Below are positions 1-8,526 of a DNA stretch of 33,950 nt, one piece after another; the stretch's first letter is position 1; each line of letters starts with the position of its first letter. The DNA comes from Candidatus Rothia avicola. Its GTDB lineage: Bacteria > Actinomycetota > Actinomycetes > Actinomycetales > Micrococcaceae. Made by a program: the position numbers and the translations under genes. The stretch lies in the NCBI GenBank assembly GCA_019115985.1, contig DXCN01000039.1:1-33950 (forward strand). The letters are read 5' to 3'. The notes beneath the pieces were generated by a model. The model did no database searches. It was not told the DNA's origin and saw nothing but the letters and a program-made list of their open reading frames with translations.

Positions 1-33
1 AGCATGCGGGGTAGTCCCGCCGTAATCAGCCAT
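1..33 (-). CDS. Partial tail-region gene (start only)
   Basis: Only the first 11 codons are inside the window; they read MADYGGTTPHA and run off the left edge. The start is set by a strong AGGAG ribosome binding site 9-10 bases upstream on the minus strand. It follows the minor tail genes, so a further minor tail or receptor-binding protein is likely, but the sequence here cannot show this. Confidence 0.6.
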   Translation of the reverse strand, partial: MADYGGTTPHA

Positions 34-36
34 GTT

Positions 37-123
37 TTATTGGCTCCTTTCAGGAAGAGCAGCGTAAATCTGCCTATAGCTTGCAGCGGGGATATCACCG
101 TACGTGCCGTAAGCGGCGGCCAT
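37..123 (-). CDS. 28-aa small ORF resembling the end of the preceding tail protein
   Basis: The translation is 28 residues and contains TYGDIPAASYRQIYAALP. The preceding 744-aa tail protein ends with the similar pattern TYGDFTAAYARY...SYADLYDALP. An AAAGG lies about 10 bases before the ATG, and the ORF ends 3 bases before the next start. It is in a different frame from the tail gene and begins just after that gene's stop. It could be a real small peptide, or a displaced C-terminal repeat of the tail protein caused by an old frameshift. Confidence 0.45.
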   Translation of the reverse strand: MAAAYGTYGDIPAASYRQIYAALPERSQ

Positions 124-128
124 ATCTT

Positions 129-2363
129 TTAGGCCTTTCCAGGTAAAGCATCGTACAAATCAGCGTAAGAAGTACCGACACGCCACTGGTCATACCTCGC
201 ATAGGCTGCGGTGAAGTCCCCGTAGGTCTTACCAGCCACAGGGTCACGCACCCACTTAGCCTGCGCATCGCAGGACCAGGTCGGCACATTCCCCTCCCAG
301 GCCTCGGTGTAGCCGGTGATGATATACTCGGCCTCCCAGCGGGTGATACCGTCCTTGCCTTCACCTGCCAGCAGGCAGGTGTCCCCCACCTGCTTACGCG
401 GGTCCCAGAGCATGCTCAGGGAATCAAAAGTGATACGGGCGGTAGCCAGCTCGGTGGCGAGGGTCTGGGCGTAGGCTCGCACATCATCGGGGGTCAGCCA
501 CCAGGCCGTATCCAGAGATAGCCGCGGCTTCATGCTTCCCCCTGCGCCAGTGACTTCATGGGCCATTTCGGCCCATTGGACTAGCCACTTAGCACGCACC
601 AGCGGGGCGGGTACGCCGCGGTTATTTCGGCGCAGGTCCTCCACACCCAGGGTCGGGGTCGCCAGGTAGTATTTTTCAATCCGGCTGCGGGTATTTTGCC
701 TGACCAGGTGTGTCATTTTGAGGGTACGCTGACCCAGTTTCTCCAAGGTCGCTGAGACATCTTCGTGATTTGAGGCTGGACCGGTCCACCGGTAGGCCCC
801 GTCCGTGTCCGGCTGCTCAAAGGTGATTTGCCAGAAGCTACCAGACCCGGCATTGAAAGCCGCCGAGTTGTACTGGCCGTCCTTTGCATCGACCACAGCC
901 CGCCAGGAGGTGTCCACCTCATGCCAATCCTCCAAATCAGGGACCTGAATAAACTGGATATCCTCCTCGCCGGGGGTGATTTCTTGGATGTTGGCTGGCT
1001 GGTAGACCAGCTGCCGGGCCGCCGCCGAGTTCCCACGAATATTCGGCAAAAGGTAAGAGATACTCACCCCGGAGTAGAGGGGGTCACGGGCGGTCGCCCA
1101 AGCACCGGTAAAGACCCTTTCCTGGACCTTATCGGTGATAGAGGGCTTCTTCCCCATCAGATAGGGTCGGGATGCCACAATCACTTTGCCGGTTTCATCG
1201 GCCCAGACTGAGCCCATGGTCGCCTCACACCAGGAGGCCACGACCTTTTCGGCTGGCTCGTTTTCGAAGCCGCGCATGGCCCTGATGCCGGAGTCGCCTA
1301 GCCCGGCGAGGAAGAATCCGGCGGGGCGCGGGGTCATACCCGCCACCAGCGCCGGAGCGTAAGAGGCATTGGGGCTGTAGCGTACTGAGACGCCCAGCCC
1401 GCCGATAGCGGTCACGGTCTGCACCCCTGCCCCATCTGAGGCGAATTTCAGCTCCTCGATAGTGGTGAAGTCAGTCCAGATGCGGACGCGCCCGGACCCG
1501 ACCTCCATCACCAGGGGCACAGCCTCCACCGAAGCAGGAAAAAGGCTCTTACCCTCCCAAATCTGCGACCCCGCCCGGTAAAGCTTCAAGACCCCCTGCG
1601 CGTAAGCCAGGGCCCAACTCTGCCCTCTAGCGAGGGTGACTTCGATAGACCCGCCGTGACTGGTCATGACCCGGCCAATGGCGACCCAGGGCCGATTCTC
1701 CCGCGCCGGAGAAGATGCGGCGTCGGTGTACATGCCCCGCACCATGGCCAGCCCATACGGGTGGGTCGACGCCGAATAGTTCGTTGCACCCATGCGGGTA
1801 TATCCGACGGTCGCGGAGTAGAAGCCGCGGAATTGGTAGGAATCGTGGGCTACCGTGTAAGGGTCGTCGGCGGGCAGGTGGCCCCGCCCGGCAAGCTCCA
1901 AACAGCGCATGACCATCCACACCGACCGCGACCCACCCCCGGTTGTCTGCGTCACCCACGGCGGGATATTCACCGGCATCGTCAAAGCCACCCCCAGCCC
2001 ATCCGTAATCTCAGAGACCGCCTCGCCCCCATCCAGGGGTGCCTTGGTGGTTTCGATGAAGCCAGTGAAGCGGGGGAACGCCTGCCCAGCGACCTCAGCG
2101 ATAATCTCCACCTTATCCCCCTCAGCAGGTAGGGTGTGCCAGGCCGGGTTCTGCGCCTCATCACTGACGATTTTCTCCGGGGCCCAGGTGATGGAGCCAC
2201 GGCGGGAACGGATATCGGTGCCCGCATTCACCAGAGATTCTGGCATACCCCCTGCGGTGTCGATACCCCACTTCGCGCTAGCGTGGGGACGCTCGATACC
2301 GTTGACGTAGATGCGTAGGGTGGCCTCGATGACCGGGCCGGGCTTGTAGGTGCCAGGAAGCAT
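129..2363 (-). CDS. Large minor tail protein (hub/tip-like)
   Basis: This 744-aa protein follows the tape measure and a 260-aa tail protein, where siphophages encode the tail tip hub or tail-associated protein. The N-terminal ~130 residues look like a beta-rich hub domain (patterns such as ATLRIYVNG, EGDKVEIIAEVAG, FTGFIET). Residues ~180-350 contain a beta-rich insert resembling a jelly-roll or lectin-like module (RVRIWTDF, WALAYAQGVLKLY). The C-terminus is rich in Y/A/D (TYGDFTAAYARY). The start is the ATG overlapping the upstream stop as TAATG, with GGAGGTGG just upstream; an in-frame start 12 codons earlier lacks this support. The function is inferred from position; the family was not identified. 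Confidence 0.75.
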   Translation of the reverse strand: MLPGTYKPGPVIEATLRIYVNGIERPHASAKWGIDTAGGMPESLVNAGTDIRSRRGSITWAPEKIVSDEAQNPAWHTLPAEGDKVEIIAEVAGQAFPRFTGFIETTKAPLDGGEAVSEITDGLGVALTMPVNIPPWVTQTTGGGSRSVWMVMRCLELAGRGHLPADDPYTVAHDSYQFRGFYSATVGYTRMGATNYSASTHPYGLAMVRGMYTDAASSPARENRPWVAIGRVMTSHGGSIEVTLARGQSWALAYAQGVLKLYRAGSQIWEGKSLFPASVEAVPLVMEVGSGRVRIWTDFTTIEELKFASDGAGVQTVTAIGGLGVSVRYSPNASYAPALVAGMTPRPAGFFLAGLGDSGIRAMRGFENEPAEKVVASWCEATMGSVWADETGKVIVASRPYLMGKKPSITDKVQERVFTGAWATARDPLYSGVSISYLLPNIRGNSAAARQLVYQPANIQEITPGEEDIQFIQVPDLEDWHEVDTSWRAVVDAKDGQYNSAAFNAGSGSFWQITFEQPDTDGAYRWTGPASNHEDVSATLEKLGQRTLKMTHLVRQNTRSRIEKYYLATPTLGVEDLRRNNRGVPAPLVRAKWLVQWAEMAHEVTGAGGSMKPRLSLDTAWWLTPDDVRAYAQTLATELATARITFDSLSMLWDPRKQVGDTCLLAGEGKDGITRWEAEYIITGYTEAWEGNVPTWSCDAQAKWVRDPVAGKTYGDFTAAYARYDQWRVGTSYADLYDALPGKA

Positions 2364-3145
2364 TAGCCCACCTCCATGATCTTCGCTGAGACCCGCCAAA
2401 AAGTATCGTGACTCTTTTTCTGGGTCCGGATGATTTCACGCTTGACCGAATCCACCACCACAGATGTGGCCCCCGCGCCCACTGCCCAAGGCACCACGTA
2501 AGGCGTGTAGGTGACCTGTGGGAAAGCCAAAGAGGTGAAGCCAGTAGCCCGAATCTGCAGATACCGAGCAGTCGCTGGGACCACCGGTACAGTCCCCGAA
2601 ATACGCTGCGCCAAAACGCCATCAGCTTCAATCTTCTTCAGCGTTCCCACGCGAGCTCCGATGATGGTCCTGAAATCCATTTCGAGAATCGTCGGGCCGG
2701 CTGCGTCAACGGTGGCGGTAATAGGCTTTCCCGGGATGACCGGGATTTGGTCAGCAATGATGGTGGGGGTCGCGGTGCCTGTGATGAGGGACCGCTGAGC
2801 GGTGCCTGATGGGGCGGAAAAAGTACCACCATTGGCTTTGCTGGCCAGGCGGCTCTGGGCTGGGGTAAGGACGTTGGTGAGGGCAGCGGCAGATGAGACG
2901 AAGCGGAATGGCCCCGGCCCGTACTCTCCGGTGGCATAGCCCATAAGGATTGATGTGGAAGCGTTTCCCGAGGTGAGGTTGATATCCCACTCTCGGAGAG
3001 AGGTTTCATCGGGACGGGCTTGTACGAATGCCCAGGTTTTTGCTGCGGCTTTTTGATAGCTGTAGCGCGGCTCTGGTATCTCCGTGATACTAGTTGCCCA
3101 GTTCACTTCATACATTCGCGCAAGCGTCCCGATGAAATCTTTCAT
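2363..3145 (-). CDS. Minor tail protein (distal tail-like)
   Basis: This 260-aa protein lies directly after the tape measure gene, and its start overlaps the tape measure stop as TAATG. Its stop overlaps the next start the same way, so all three tail genes are translationally coupled. It is rich in short beta-like segments and Thr/Ala/Val (for example ATARYLQIRATGFTSLAF) and has no predicted membrane segment. In siphophages the first gene after the tape measure usually encodes the distal tail protein. The assignment here is by position only. Confidence 0.65.
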   Translation of the reverse strand: MKDFIGTLARMYEVNWATSITEIPEPRYSYQKAAAKTWAFVQARPDETSLREWDINLTSGNASTSILMGYATGEYGPGPFRFVSSAAALTNVLTPAQSRLASKANGGTFSAPSGTAQRSLITGTATPTIIADQIPVIPGKPITATVDAAGPTILEMDFRTIIGARVGTLKKIEADGVLAQRISGTVPVVPATARYLQIRATGFTSLAFPQVTYTPYVVPWAVGAGATSVVVDSVKREIIRTQKKSHDTFWRVSAKIMEVG

Positions 3146-5952
3146 TACTTTATCTTTCCTACTTTTCTCATGATTCCCGCTAGCTCTCGCTCACCGATTA
3201 CTACCATCGGCTGCCACTGGCCGAGAGCTTCCACGAAGAGCGGCCGTAGAGCCTCGGTGAGGGCAGCTACGAGATCGGTGTTCGGTGAGCCGTCTGCTGT
3301 GGGAGTCGTTGCGGTTTGGGTGAGGGTGGTTTTTGCCATCTCGATTTGGCCGCTGATGGTTGCCGCGGTGGTGACGCGGGTTGAGGCGGCGGAGACCGCC
3401 GCGATGTTTGCTTCCATTCCCTTGGCGAAGTCGGTGACGAGAGCCTGACCGGAGTAGGGGGTGTAGCCACGTCCGGAGAAGGGGCCCTTTTTCGCGGGGG
3501 AGAAGGGGAAGAAATCTCGGACGGCGTCCACCACGCCCTTGGCGGCGTCGATTGCTCCGCCGACGGCGTTCTTGATGCCCTGGGTGAAGCCATCAATCAG
3601 GGCCTTACCGGAATTCACCAGCAGGGAGCCCAGGTTGCCGAGGGCAGAGGTAATCTGCCCGGGTAGTTCACGCACGAATCCGAGCACAGCCTGAATGCCG
3701 CTTGAGACGGCGCTCTTCATGCTTTCCCACCCGTTTTGCATGGACGAGACCATGGAGGTGACCGCGCTAATCAGCAGTGCCTTGATGGTTTCCCACGCCC
3801 CGGAGAGGAAGGACGCGATTGAGCTCATTACTGAGGTAATCAGGCTGAGGAAGCCCTGGAAGCCTGAGGAAATCAGTGAGGTCAGGAAAGAGAGCGCGGC
3901 GCTAAAGATGCTTTTCGCTAGCTCCCACCCTGCAGATATCAGCGAGCCGATAATCGCGAAGGCACCAGAGATCACGCTCTTGATGAGCTCAAAGGCGCCG
4001 GAGACGATTTGTCCCAGGCCAGACCAGACCTGAGACCAATTTCCGGTGAGAATCCCCGAGAAAACATCGATGATTCCCTGAATCACGGTCAGGGCTGCGC
4101 TAATGATCTGCTGGGCCGCCGAAAAGACGGTGGTGACCACCGGCAGCAGGGCGTTAAAGGCTACAACCAGTACGCCCATCACAACCTGGGCAATCTGCGC
4201 CAGCAGAGGCAGCAGTGCAGAGATAACCGGGGCTACCTGCTGAAAGACAGCAATCAGCGGGGGAAGAATCGCCGAAATCAGCTGCATCAGCACCGGCACC
4301 AGCTGGCCCAGCAGAGCGCCCGCCAGCGGAACCACGGCCGCTACGATCTCAATCAGCACAGGTCTAATCGCGGCAAACAGCGCTGCCAGGGGAGGCAGAA
4401 GCGCACTGACCAGCTGCATCAGCGGCGGAATCAGCACAGCTATCGCGCCCGCAAAAGTAGCACCCAGCAAAGTGACCAGCGGGGTAAGAATCGGTATCAG
4501 CTGCTGAATCACCGGCAGAATCGCCTGAAACGCAGTCAGCAGGGAATTACCAATCACCCGAACCAGGGGCATAAGCGCAGTCAGCAAGGATTGGACGACC
4601 GGTACAAGCCCAGAAATCAAAGTAGCGACCACTGGGCCCAGGGCGCTGGTAAGCGTCGTCATGGTCTGAGCAATCAGCGGAGCGAGCGCAAGAAAAGCCT
4701 GACCCACGGCACCAAGCACCGGCCCAAGGTTCGCCATGGCATCATGTGCGCCCTGGAAAACGGTGGTCAGGGCGCCCTGGAAGGCGGGGCCGTTGACGGC
4801 CTGGTTGATTGCTTCTAGGCCGGTGGCGAATGCCCCAAGGGTCGCCCCGCCACCTGCAGAAGCGGCGGTGAAGAGACCCACGAAGATACCTGATACTGAG
4901 CCGATGACGGAGCCGAGCTGCTGCAGGCCGGTGAGCGCGCCATCAATCCATTGGAAGATTGCGCCTGACTCGTAGGAGGCTGACACCCAAGCTTCAAAGC
5001 GGAAGGCCAAGTCGTTGAATGCGCTGGCTAGCGGAGCTAGATAGACCGAGCCGACATTAGCGAGCTCTAGCAGACCGGCGGTAAAAGCTCCGACGCCTTC
5101 ACCGGCGATATCTACTGCTTCGCTGGTGCGACGTATAAGCCCTTGGATATTCTCAATGCCGGTGGAGGATGAGACTGCGCTTGAGATTGCGACGGCCCAG
5201 CCTGCCATCTGGCTTGAGAGGCCCGCTAGGCTATCTGATACAGCGGGCAACAGGGTGCCGACCATATCGCGGATAGGCCCAGCAGCTCGCTCCCAGAAGC
5301 TAGCGCTGATGGAATCCTGCAGCGCGGAGAATTGGGGGCCAAGGTCAGCTAGGACGGTGCCGGCGTCCTTGAGCGAGGCAATCAGTACACCCACGCCTAG
5401 ACCCGCACCAGCCAGTAGACCAGGAAGTACCAGGGCAGCAGGGGCCACAGATGCCAGAGAGCCAGCAAGGGTGATGAGAGAAGCTGAGGCGGCGAGCGCG
5501 GTGGCCCCGAGTGAGGCTATGCCGCCTGCTGCGGCGGTGGCTTTGAGTGCGCCGAGGGTGGCGGTGACGGCCGCTAGGGCAGCCTTGTTGAGGGTGGGGG
5601 TGATGCTGATTCGCCGGTCGCGGGAGAGAACGGCGATTCGGGCAGCGGCGGCCGCGGTTTCGGCCACGGCGTTGATTTCGACGCTGGCTCCGCGTAGAGC
5701 GGCGATTTTGGCTTTGGCGGCCTCAGTTTGGGCTTCGACCATGGCCTTGATATCGATGCCTGAGAGGGCTGCCTCAGCGGCGGTGACAGCACGGCGGGCA
5801 GAAGCGACCAGGGATTCGGCGTCGATATCCGCTTGAAGAGTGACCTTGAGGGTGCTTTCGACCTGCTCAAGGGTCTTCTTCAGATCAGCGCGGAAGCTTT
5901 TCGCTAGTGGTACGACTCGAATCCATACCTTGCCGATTTCTGCGCCTGCCAT
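3145..5952 (-). CDS. Tail tape measure protein
   Basis: The 935-aa protein is the longest in the window. It fixes tail length and is expelled during DNA ejection. Its N-terminal ~150 residues are Ala-rich and helical with heptad-like spacing. A long middle section (about 160-760) holds repeated hydrophobic helices of the type PVLMQLISAILPPLIAVF, and the C-terminal part has the pattern KKGPFSGRGYTPYSGQALV, often seen near the end of tape measure proteins. It sits immediately downstream of the frameshifted chaperone pair and upstream of the minor tail genes, the canonical order. The length predicts a tail of very roughly 140 nm if the usual ~1.5 Å per residue applies. Confidence 0.93.
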   Translation of the reverse strand: MAGAEIGKVWIRVVPLAKSFRADLKKTLEQVESTLKVTLQADIDAESLVASARRAVTAAEAALSGIDIKAMVEAQTEAAKAKIAALRGASVEINAVAETAAAAARIAVLSRDRRISITPTLNKAALAAVTATLGALKATAAAGGIASLGATALAASASLITLAGSLASVAPAALVLPGLLAGAGLGVGVLIASLKDAGTVLADLGPQFSALQDSISASFWERAAGPIRDMVGTLLPAVSDSLAGLSSQMAGWAVAISSAVSSSTGIENIQGLIRRTSEAVDIAGEGVGAFTAGLLELANVGSVYLAPLASAFNDLAFRFEAWVSASYESGAIFQWIDGALTGLQQLGSVIGSVSGIFVGLFTAASAGGGATLGAFATGLEAINQAVNGPAFQGALTTVFQGAHDAMANLGPVLGAVGQAFLALAPLIAQTMTTLTSALGPVVATLISGLVPVVQSLLTALMPLVRVIGNSLLTAFQAILPVIQQLIPILTPLVTLLGATFAGAIAVLIPPLMQLVSALLPPLAALFAAIRPVLIEIVAAVVPLAGALLGQLVPVLMQLISAILPPLIAVFQQVAPVISALLPLLAQIAQVVMGVLVVAFNALLPVVTTVFSAAQQIISAALTVIQGIIDVFSGILTGNWSQVWSGLGQIVSGAFELIKSVISGAFAIIGSLISAGWELAKSIFSAALSFLTSLISSGFQGFLSLITSVMSSIASFLSGAWETIKALLISAVTSMVSSMQNGWESMKSAVSSGIQAVLGFVRELPGQITSALGNLGSLLVNSGKALIDGFTQGIKNAVGGAIDAAKGVVDAVRDFFPFSPAKKGPFSGRGYTPYSGQALVTDFAKGMEANIAAVSAASTRVTTAATISGQIEMAKTTLTQTATTPTADGSPNTDLVAALTEALRPLFVEALGQWQPMVVIGERELAGIMRKVGKIK

Positions 5953-5967
5953 GCTGGCACCGCCTTT

Positions 5968-6743
5968 CTAGAGGGAGATTGAGCCGAAGATGGCGTCGAG
6001 GTCTTCAAATTCGACGGGCTTTTCGGCTTTTTTCTTATCGCCGGGCTTGGGGACGGGGTCAGGCGGCTGGATTTCCTTGGTGCTGTTGACCTGCATGAGC
6101 GTGTGGTTGAGCATGAGCAGGGCGTCCAAGGTGTAGTCCAGGCGTTCTGATTCAGGGGAGTACCCGTAGTAGCCCATCTCGTTCTGGACCTTGGCCCGGT
6201 AGAGGGAGCGTTCTTCGTAGGGAATGCGGTCTAGCAGGGCGTCGATGACGCGGGAGCTAGGGGAATTCTTGATGAGCTGGAAGGGGTCTTGCTGGTAAAT
6301 GGTGAGGAAGTCACTGACCAGCTCATGGTTGGCGGTGAAGAACTCTAGGAGTCCTTGCCTTTTCCCATCTCACCGACGTACGCCAGGCACAGCTGCATGA
6401 CGTCCTGGAAGTTTTCAGCGATGTTGAAGGCATCCCAGCCTTCACGGTCTTCCACGTAGCGTTCATCGATGTATTCAATGAGGTCGCCGACGCCGTCGAA
6501 ATCAATCTTTTCCAGCTCTTCGGAGAAAGTCAGAGGCATCTCATCTTCCCCATCGAAAATGCTGGCAAATGCGCCGATATCCAACGCGCCTTTCAAGCGG
6601 TTAATGAGGCGGACGCTGTCAGAGGCTTTGAGCTTGGAGAAAGGCTTGAGCAGGTGGGCGTTATCGAGCTCATCGAAGCGGAGCTGTCGGGCTTCTGCGA
6701 TCTCTGCCGCAGGAGCCTTGTGGTCCTGGGGTGTCTTAGGCAT
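5968..6743 (-). CDS. Tail assembly chaperone, frameshifted long form (G-T type)
   Basis: A -1 frameshift at 6360-6366 near the end of the 132-aa upstream frame gives a fusion of about 258 aa. The 0 frame supplies 128 residues to the AAA codon; the -1 frame then reads RQGLLEFFTANHELVSDF and stays open for 130 codons to 5968. The -1 frame has no good start of its own near the junction; the internal ATG at 6177 would drop half the domain. Such G/GT pairs coat the tape measure protein during tail assembly in many siphophages. The gene pair lies just upstream of the tape measure gene, as expected. Confidence 0.85.
6345..6743 (-). CDS. Tail assembly chaperone, short form (G type)
   Basis: This 132-aa product is made when no frameshift occurs. 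It is acidic and helical (FSEELEKIDFDGVGDLIEYI), typical of the short tail chaperone, and ends GEMGKGKDS just after the slippery site. The start has an AAAGGACTCACCCCA leader. It lies between the major tail protein and tape measure genes. Regulation may also involve the hairpins at 6768-6827 directly upstream. Confidence 0.85.
   Translation of the reverse strand: MPKTPQDHKAPAAEIAEARQLRFDELDNAHLLKPFSKLKASDSVRLINRLKGALDIGAFASIFDGEDEMPLTFSEELEKIDFDGVGDLIEYIDERYVEDREGWDAFNIAENFQDVMQLCLAYVGEMGKGKDS
6360..6366 (-). promoter_or_regulatory. Programmed -1 ribosomal frameshift site GGGAAAA
   Basis: On the minus strand the sequence reads ATG GGA AAA GGC in the 0 frame, so the heptamer G GGA AAA fits X XXY YYZ exactly. 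After a -1 slip the next codons are AGG CAA GGA CTC, opening a 130-codon frame. The lambda G/T site is the closely related GGGAAAG. It lies four codons before the 0-frame stop. Confidence 0.88.
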
Positions 6744-6767
6744 TGGGGTGAGTCCTTTCAGAAAAAT

Positions 6768-6827
6768 CGAGTCCTATGGGGTAAAAACGGTTGCCCTAGC
6801 TCAGGACTCGATGGAGCCAGGGCAACC
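6768..6827 (-). terminator. Two interlocking hairpins with T-tracts between major tail and chaperone genes
   Basis: On the minus strand, arm A1 GGTTGCCCT (6827-6819) pairs with A2 AGGGCAACC (6797-6789) and is followed by GTTTTTAC; GCTC/GAGC extend the stem after one mismatch. Arm B1 CGAGTCCT (6810-6803), inside the first loop, pairs with B2 AGGACTCG (6775-6768), followed by ATTTTTC. The order A1-B1-A2-B2 means they are either alternative terminator-like hairpins or a pseudoknot. This would lower transcription of the tail chaperones relative to the abundant major tail protein. Confidence 0.7.
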
Positions 6828-6843
6828 AAATCTTGGAGAGGTT

Positions 6844-7449
6844 TTAAGCGGCGGCCGCGTCAGGGTTCAGCTCGGCCTTCTTATAAGGGCGGGTAGCTAG
6901 CCAGCCCTGCTTGCGGTTACCATCGCCGGGGGACATGACGGTGCCCTTGATCGGGGTCTCGAAGAAGTAGGAGGTGTTCAGCTCAGGGGCTGAGCCAGCC
7001 TTGATTTCACAGCGACGGCCGTACCAGCCGGCCCGCTTCTTCGCGCCCTGCACGAAGACGATCTGGACGGACTTCGTGGTGGGCTGAGCTTCGTCGTACT
7101 GATACATCTTGAGTTCGTCGTCCCACTCGCCTTCGCCGTAGGCCAGCTGCATCTTTTCCTGGGAGATTTCCAGCAGAGCGCACTCGAAGCCATTGATTTC
7201 TGGGTCTTCAATGATTGACTCGACGGCGTCCTCTTCGAAAGAACCGATAGCCTTGGGCTCACCACCCTCGCGGGTGAACTTCCACAGGTTTTCGCGGGAA
7301 GTATGGCCTAGCGCCTGCCATTCCTTAGGCCATGTCTTAGGGTCTCCGATAACGACGCCCTCGGGATTGAAAGGCTCTGCCGATTCACTGACAGACACGA
7401 AGATTGCGCCGTGACCAGGCACGACAACATCAGATGACTTATTAGCCAT
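6844..7449 (-). CDS. Major tail (tube) protein
   Basis: The 201-aa protein has the size and position of a siphophage tail tube subunit, between the tail terminator and the tail chaperones. It contains a beta-rich core (GAIFVSVSE, SVQIVFVQGAKK) and phage tube-like acidic stretches around residues 70-115. The start has a strong AAGGAG nine bases upstream. A strong hairpin follows the gene, consistent with a highly expressed structural protein. Confidence 0.8.
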   Translation of the reverse strand: MANKSSDVVVPGHGAIFVSVSESAEPFNPEGVVIGDPKTWPKEWQALGHTSRENLWKFTREGGEPKAIGSFEEDAVESIIEDPEINGFECALLEISQEKMQLAYGEGEWDDELKMYQYDEAQPTTKSVQIVFVQGAKKRAGWYGRRCEIKAGSAPELNTSYFFETPIKGTVMSPGDGNRKQGWLATRPYKKAELNPDAAAA

Positions 7450-7513
7450 GGGGGTTCTCCTTAAATGAAGAAGGCCCCTCAGTCAGAGGGGCCAAACTGG
7501 ATTAGATAGGGGG

Positions 7514-7903
7514 CTAGCTTGCAAGTATCAGACGCATGGTGAAAGCGCACTGATACGAGGCCTTCTGACGGGCAGCCTCAACCGACGGCAGAACCACAGG
7601 GAAAGAGACCACCTCAGCGAGCGCCGTTGAGGTGCCAGCGTGGACGGTGGCGTTTTCATGGGCTTCAATGATTGCTTCAATCAGGGTGCGGGAGGTTTTT
7701 TCTGCCTCTGCCCGGGTGGGGGCTATTGCGGAGATTGAGATGCTGTTATCGGAGGCCAGGAGGGCGGGGCCGTTGGGTAGTGGTATTGAGCTTGCTAGCT
7801 GGATGAAGATGTACTTTTCAGGTAGTGAGGTGGTGGCTGCGCTGTAGGCGGGTAGGCCTAGTGTTTTGCAGAGGGCCAGTAGGTAGGGGATGGGGCTATC
7901 CAC
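7514..7903 (-). CDS. Tail terminator / tail completion protein
   Basis: The 129-aa reading uses the GTG at 7903, which overlaps the upstream stop (GTGGATAG) and is preceded by AGGTGG. The longer open frame upstream would overlap the previous gene and has no site. The sequence has an alpha/beta pattern (SISISAIAPTRAEAEKTSRTLIEAI) typical of tail terminators, which cap the tail tube and join it to the head. It sits between the HK97 gp10-like gene and the major tail protein, the expected place. Confidence 0.7.
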   Translation of the reverse strand: MDSPIPYLLALCKTLGLPAYSAATTSLPEKYIFIQLASSIPLPNGPALLASDNSISISAIAPTRAEAEKTSRTLIEAIIEAHENATVHAGTSTALAEVVSFPVVLPSVEAARQKASYQCAFTMRLILAS

Positions 7904-8198
7904 TGTGGGCCACCTGCGTGAAGGCGAATTTGCCGGGGACGAATGTGTCGCCCTCATGATGGCCGAATTCGATGGCCATGACGCCCTCGACTTCGGATGA
8001 GATGATGCGGTCTAGGACGCCGTCCTCACCCATCTCTTTCTCGACCCTAATCGATTCGGCGAAAGCGCCTGTGTCTGCGTGTGCAGATGCGATGGCTCGT
8101 ACTTTTGTCGCGGTCTGGTCAGCGAGGTCGTCCATGGCGTCGGAGATGCCGACCATACGGGCGACCTCGATACCAGCGTTTTTATAGAGCTCAGCCAT
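7896..8198 (-). CDS. HK97 gp10-like head-tail connector protein
   Basis: The 100-aa product resembles HK97 gp10/minor capsid proteins: an N-terminal helix (ELYKNAGIEVARMVGISDAM), a KVRAIASAHADTGAF segment, and a closing motif with EFGHHEGD followed by a small hydrophobic strand, like the common xEFGT/H...P-type ending. It overlaps its upstream neighbour by 8 bases. The role is joining head and tail. Confidence 0.75.
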   Translation of the reverse strand: MAELYKNAGIEVARMVGISDAMDDLADQTATKVRAIASAHADTGAFAESIRVEKEMGEDGVLDRIISSEVEGVMAIEFGHHEGDTFVPGKFAFTQVAHSG

Positions 8199-8526
8199 GG
8201 CTTCCCCTTTCCATGAAGATGCGGTCGTGCTGGGTGCTAAAGCCCAGGCGGGCTTTGAGCGGGCGGCCGCGCTGAATGTAGGTGTCCCCCTCCCACTCGA
8301 TACGAGAGGTGGCTGTGTCTGGCCATGCTCCCGGCGCGGTGGTTACAGCGTAGGTGTCTAGCGGCTTGAGACCGTAGGCTTCTACATCTGTAGCTGATAC
8401 GGGGTGGACGTTGCAGCGGACGGTGACGGGCTCGCCTTCCTGGTAGGTGGGTGCACCATATTCATCGAGGCTCTCACCTAGCGGGGTGACGATGACCGTG
8501 TGGCGGGGGGTTCGTATGAGGCTCAT
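8191..8526 (-). CDS. Head closure / head-tail connector protein
   Basis: The 111-aa protein is beta-rich (VTVRCNVHPVS, YAVTTAPGAW, DTYIQRGRPLKAR), typical of SPP1 gp16-type stoppers. It lies between the adaptor and gp10-like genes and overlaps both (ATGA-like with 8523). The family is inferred from order and size. Confidence 0.65.
   Translation of the reverse strand: MSLIRTPRHTVIVTPLGESLDEYGAPTYQEGEPVTVRCNVHPVSATDVEAYGLKPLDTYAVTTAPGAWPDTATSRIEWEGDTYIQRGRPLKARLGFSTQHDRIFMERGSHG

Noticed and set aside
4009-4818. 269-aa plus-strand open frame rich in Gln/Asn/Arg
   Set aside because: Shadow of repeated hydrophobic tape measure helices; composition unlike any other gene here.
5126-5836. 236-aa plus-strand open frame inside the tape measure gene
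   Set aside because: Ala/Arg/Ser-rich antisense shadow of a biased helical gene; no ribosome site.
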